DNA from: Candidatus Peregrinibacteria bacterium
Lineage (GTDB): Bacteria; Patescibacteriota; Gracilibacteria; Peribacterales; Peribacteraceae
Reading direction: 5' to 3'
NCBI GenBank assembly: GCA_016196225.1
Contig: JACPXZ010000024.1
Location: 1-47,982, forward strand
Length of the DNA stretch: 47,982 bases
The notes below the pieces were generated by a model, which saw only the letters and a list, made by a program, of their open reading frames with translations, had not been told where the DNA came from and ran no database searches. This document shows positions 46,984 to 47,982 of this stretch, piece by piece. Position 1 is the first letter of the stretch, and every line of letters starts with the position of its first letter. A program made the position numbers and the translations under genes.

Positions 46984-47309
46984 AAGGAAGGTTCCAAAGG
47001 TTTGACTGAAAATCGTCCGACGAGAGGGAGTTTCTTCCACTCTCCTTGCGCAGCAGCCATAAAACCAAGAACCGCTGCGGCAAGAATCAACAGTTCCAGA
47101 TAGCGACCGATATAAGGAATAAACCAAATCGGGATGCTTAACACAAAAAGAATCATTGCCTGCGTCGCATGGAATCGAACAAACGCGGAATCCCGCCGCA
47201 CAAGGTAGACGATCACCGACATCACCCACACATAACTAAATGCCGCGACATCCTTGTTTTTCTCCACGTCGTCATTTTTTACAGGGACCGATGAGGGATT
47301 GGTATCCAT
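46980..47309 (-). CDS. Small membrane protein, DUF4870/Tic20-like
   Basis: 109 residues with about three hydrophobic segments (AAFSYVWVMSVIVYLV, ATQAMILFVLSIPIWFI, LLILAAAVLGFMAAA). The pattern FVRFHATQAMILF between helices is typical of DUF4870-type membrane proteins. The function of the family is poorly known. The TATAAT box lies 8 bases before ATG 47309, which supports that start over an in-frame TTG one codon earlier. Its stop overlaps the pyrH start. Confidence 0.82.
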   Translation of the reverse strand: MDTNPSSVPVKNDDVEKNKDVAAFSYVWVMSVIVYLVRRDSAFVRFHATQAMILFVLSIPIWFIPYIGRYLELLILAAAVLGFMAAAQGEWKKLPLVGRFSVKPLEPSL

Positions 47310-47391
47310 CAAGAAGTATTATAGCAAAAAGAATAGAAATGGTCGATGGCGTCGCCATGAATCCGAGCGAGCGTTGCGCGTGAGTGGTTCA

Positions 47392-47466
47392 TGGTGCCCC
47401 CGGCAGGAGTCGAACCTACGGCCAATGGGTTAGAAACCCACTGCTCTTCCGCTGAGCTACGGGGGC
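47392..47466 (-). tRNA. tRNA-Arg(UCU)
   Basis: Clover-leaf on the minus strand: acceptor GCCCCCG/CGGGGGC, D arm GCTC...GAGC, anticodon stem GTGGG/CCCAT with loop TTTCTAA (anticodon TCT), T arm with TTCGACT, discriminator A, and encoded CCA. 75 bases. Confidence 0.94.
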
Positions 47467-47542
47467 ATGTATAACATTGTACCGTGATCCCCCTTCATAT
47501 TCACTTGCAACACTGCTAACTCAGCATATATCCTTATCAGCC

Positions 47543-47776
47543 ATGTTTGCCAATGTGCCATCCACGGGAAACACCGAAATCGTCATGCGTATCGCTATGT
47601 CCATCGACGCATTCCGCGCATTACAAGAGCAATTTATTCGTGATCTTGCGGCTATTTTGAGTTGTGACGAACATGAAATTAAAATCCTTGGCCTCTATCC
47701 CGCCCGCCCCGAAACATCGGCGGACTTTGTCGATTCGGCTCAACTATCTGCACTGGGTACAACGCGGACGTACTGA
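47543..47776 (+). CDS. Uncharacterised 77-residue protein
   Basis: Start ATG 47543, with TATCCT 8 bases upstream. It begins MFANVPSTGNTEIVMRIAMS; then AFRALQEQFIRDLAAILSCD, EHEIKILGLYPARPETSA. The length and mixed alpha/beta look suggest a small soluble domain; it is not recognised. Its stop lies 4 bases before the end of the convergent Cys-rich gene. Confidence 0.6.
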   Translation: MFANVPSTGNTEIVMRIAMSIDAFRALQEQFIRDLAAILSCDEHEIKILGLYPARPETSADFVDSAQLSALGTTRTY

Positions 47777-47779
47777 AGC

Positions 47780-47982
47780 TTAAGGAATGATCATCCGCAT
47801 ATGGATCCATCGCGCGATCAACCCTGTGACAAAAAACAGAATTATTCCTCCAATCGCGACAAAAGGATAAACGGTTGATTCTTGCTCGCAAGAGTCACTG
47901 CAGCCATCCCCCGATTTGGTGTTCCCGTCATCACAAGCCTCCCCTTCCTGGAACATTCCGTCCCCGCAAACAGGGGTGCGAC
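47780..47982 (-). CDS. Cys-rich repeat protein with C-terminal anchor, N-terminus outside the window
   Basis: The last 66 residues of a gene entering from the right edge. It begins in VCGDGMFQEGEACDDGNTKS and continues DGCSDSCEQE. This is one complete unit of the Myxococcus cysteine-rich/DUF4215 type (CGDG, ExCDDGN, GDGCSxxC). One membrane helix follows (YPFVAIGGIILFFVTGLIA), then a short basic end (ARWIHMRMIIP) and TAA. The topology suggests an outside Cys domain with a C-terminal membrane anchor, as in other surface proteins of this window. Confidence 0.85.
   Translation of the reverse strand, partial: RTPVCGDGMFQEGEACDDGNTKSGDGCSDSCEQESTVYPFVAIGGIILFFVTGLIARWIHMRMIIP

Noticed and set aside
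1-47982. UGA recoding as glycine or other code change
   Set aside because: TGA ends several genes (prmC, the membrane gene at 7917, dnaB) at the right family length or with tight ATGA overlaps.

Overview
The window reads as a compact chromosome segment from a bacterium of the Candidate Phyla Radiation (Patescibacteria). Peregrinibacteria/Peribacteria are possible, but that placement is low confidence because no rRNA is present. The support is a type IV secretion pilin-like protein of the kind common in this group, a sigma-region-4 plus HARE-HTH regulator, minimal housekeeping enzymes, cysteine-rich surface proteins with Myxococcus-type repeats, and genes with little intergenic space. TGA, TAA and TAG all end genes, so there is no sign of UGA recoding. 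I see no phage, IS transposase, CRISPR array or rRNA. No gene-free stretch exceeds 300 bases; the longest are 46037-46269 and 21790-21977, and both are largely repeat sequence.

Layout. 1-2778 (minus): glycosyltransferase, rpsP, khpA, secretion pilin, then a Cys-rich exported protein cut by the left edge. 2798-8198: prmC-purA, an orphan, nadK, a second glycosyltransferase and two small envelope genes. 8231-9829: a large Cys/Pro-rich surface protein. 9894-17414: fbp, recA, dnaB-mraY, a 608-residue orphan and gap. 17409-19909 (minus): rpsT-ruvX, a structured leader with a sigma-like regulator, and a lipoprotein. 19996-32776: glmS, a penicillin-binding protein, a GspE-type ATPase, a FecR surface protein, a pseudouridine synthase, tyrS with a pterin dehydratase, an HTH-like protein, an SLH protein and a Xer recombinase. 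32856-41628: a membrane protein, pgk, a WecA-like transferase, pepF, an M23 peptidase, a TsaE-HD fusion and a membrane protein. 41771-47982: a 41-residue Cys protein, an M50 protease broken by an in-frame TAG, tRNA-Pro, small orphans, a SpoU methylase, purQ, frr, pyrH, tRNA-Arg, and a Cys-rich protein cut by the right edge.

How the genes work together. Wall and surface building is well represented (glmS, mraY, PBP, M23, WecA-like, SLH, Cys-rich proteins). So are lower glycolysis/gluconeogenesis (fbp, gap, pgk) and translation and nucleotide functions.

The strongest non-gene signals are these. (1) At least 26 starts lie 6-10 bases after a TANNNT box, which implies mostly leaderless mRNAs; several divergent genes share one back-to-back box. 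(2) Three families of short repeats are present, two of them inserted in frame inside housekeeping genes and sometimes supplying C-termini or promoters. (3) A 28-bp dif-like site adjoins the xer gene, near an apparent reversal of GC skew. (4) A structured leader precedes the sigma-like gene. (5) rpsP is split at a run of nine A residues.
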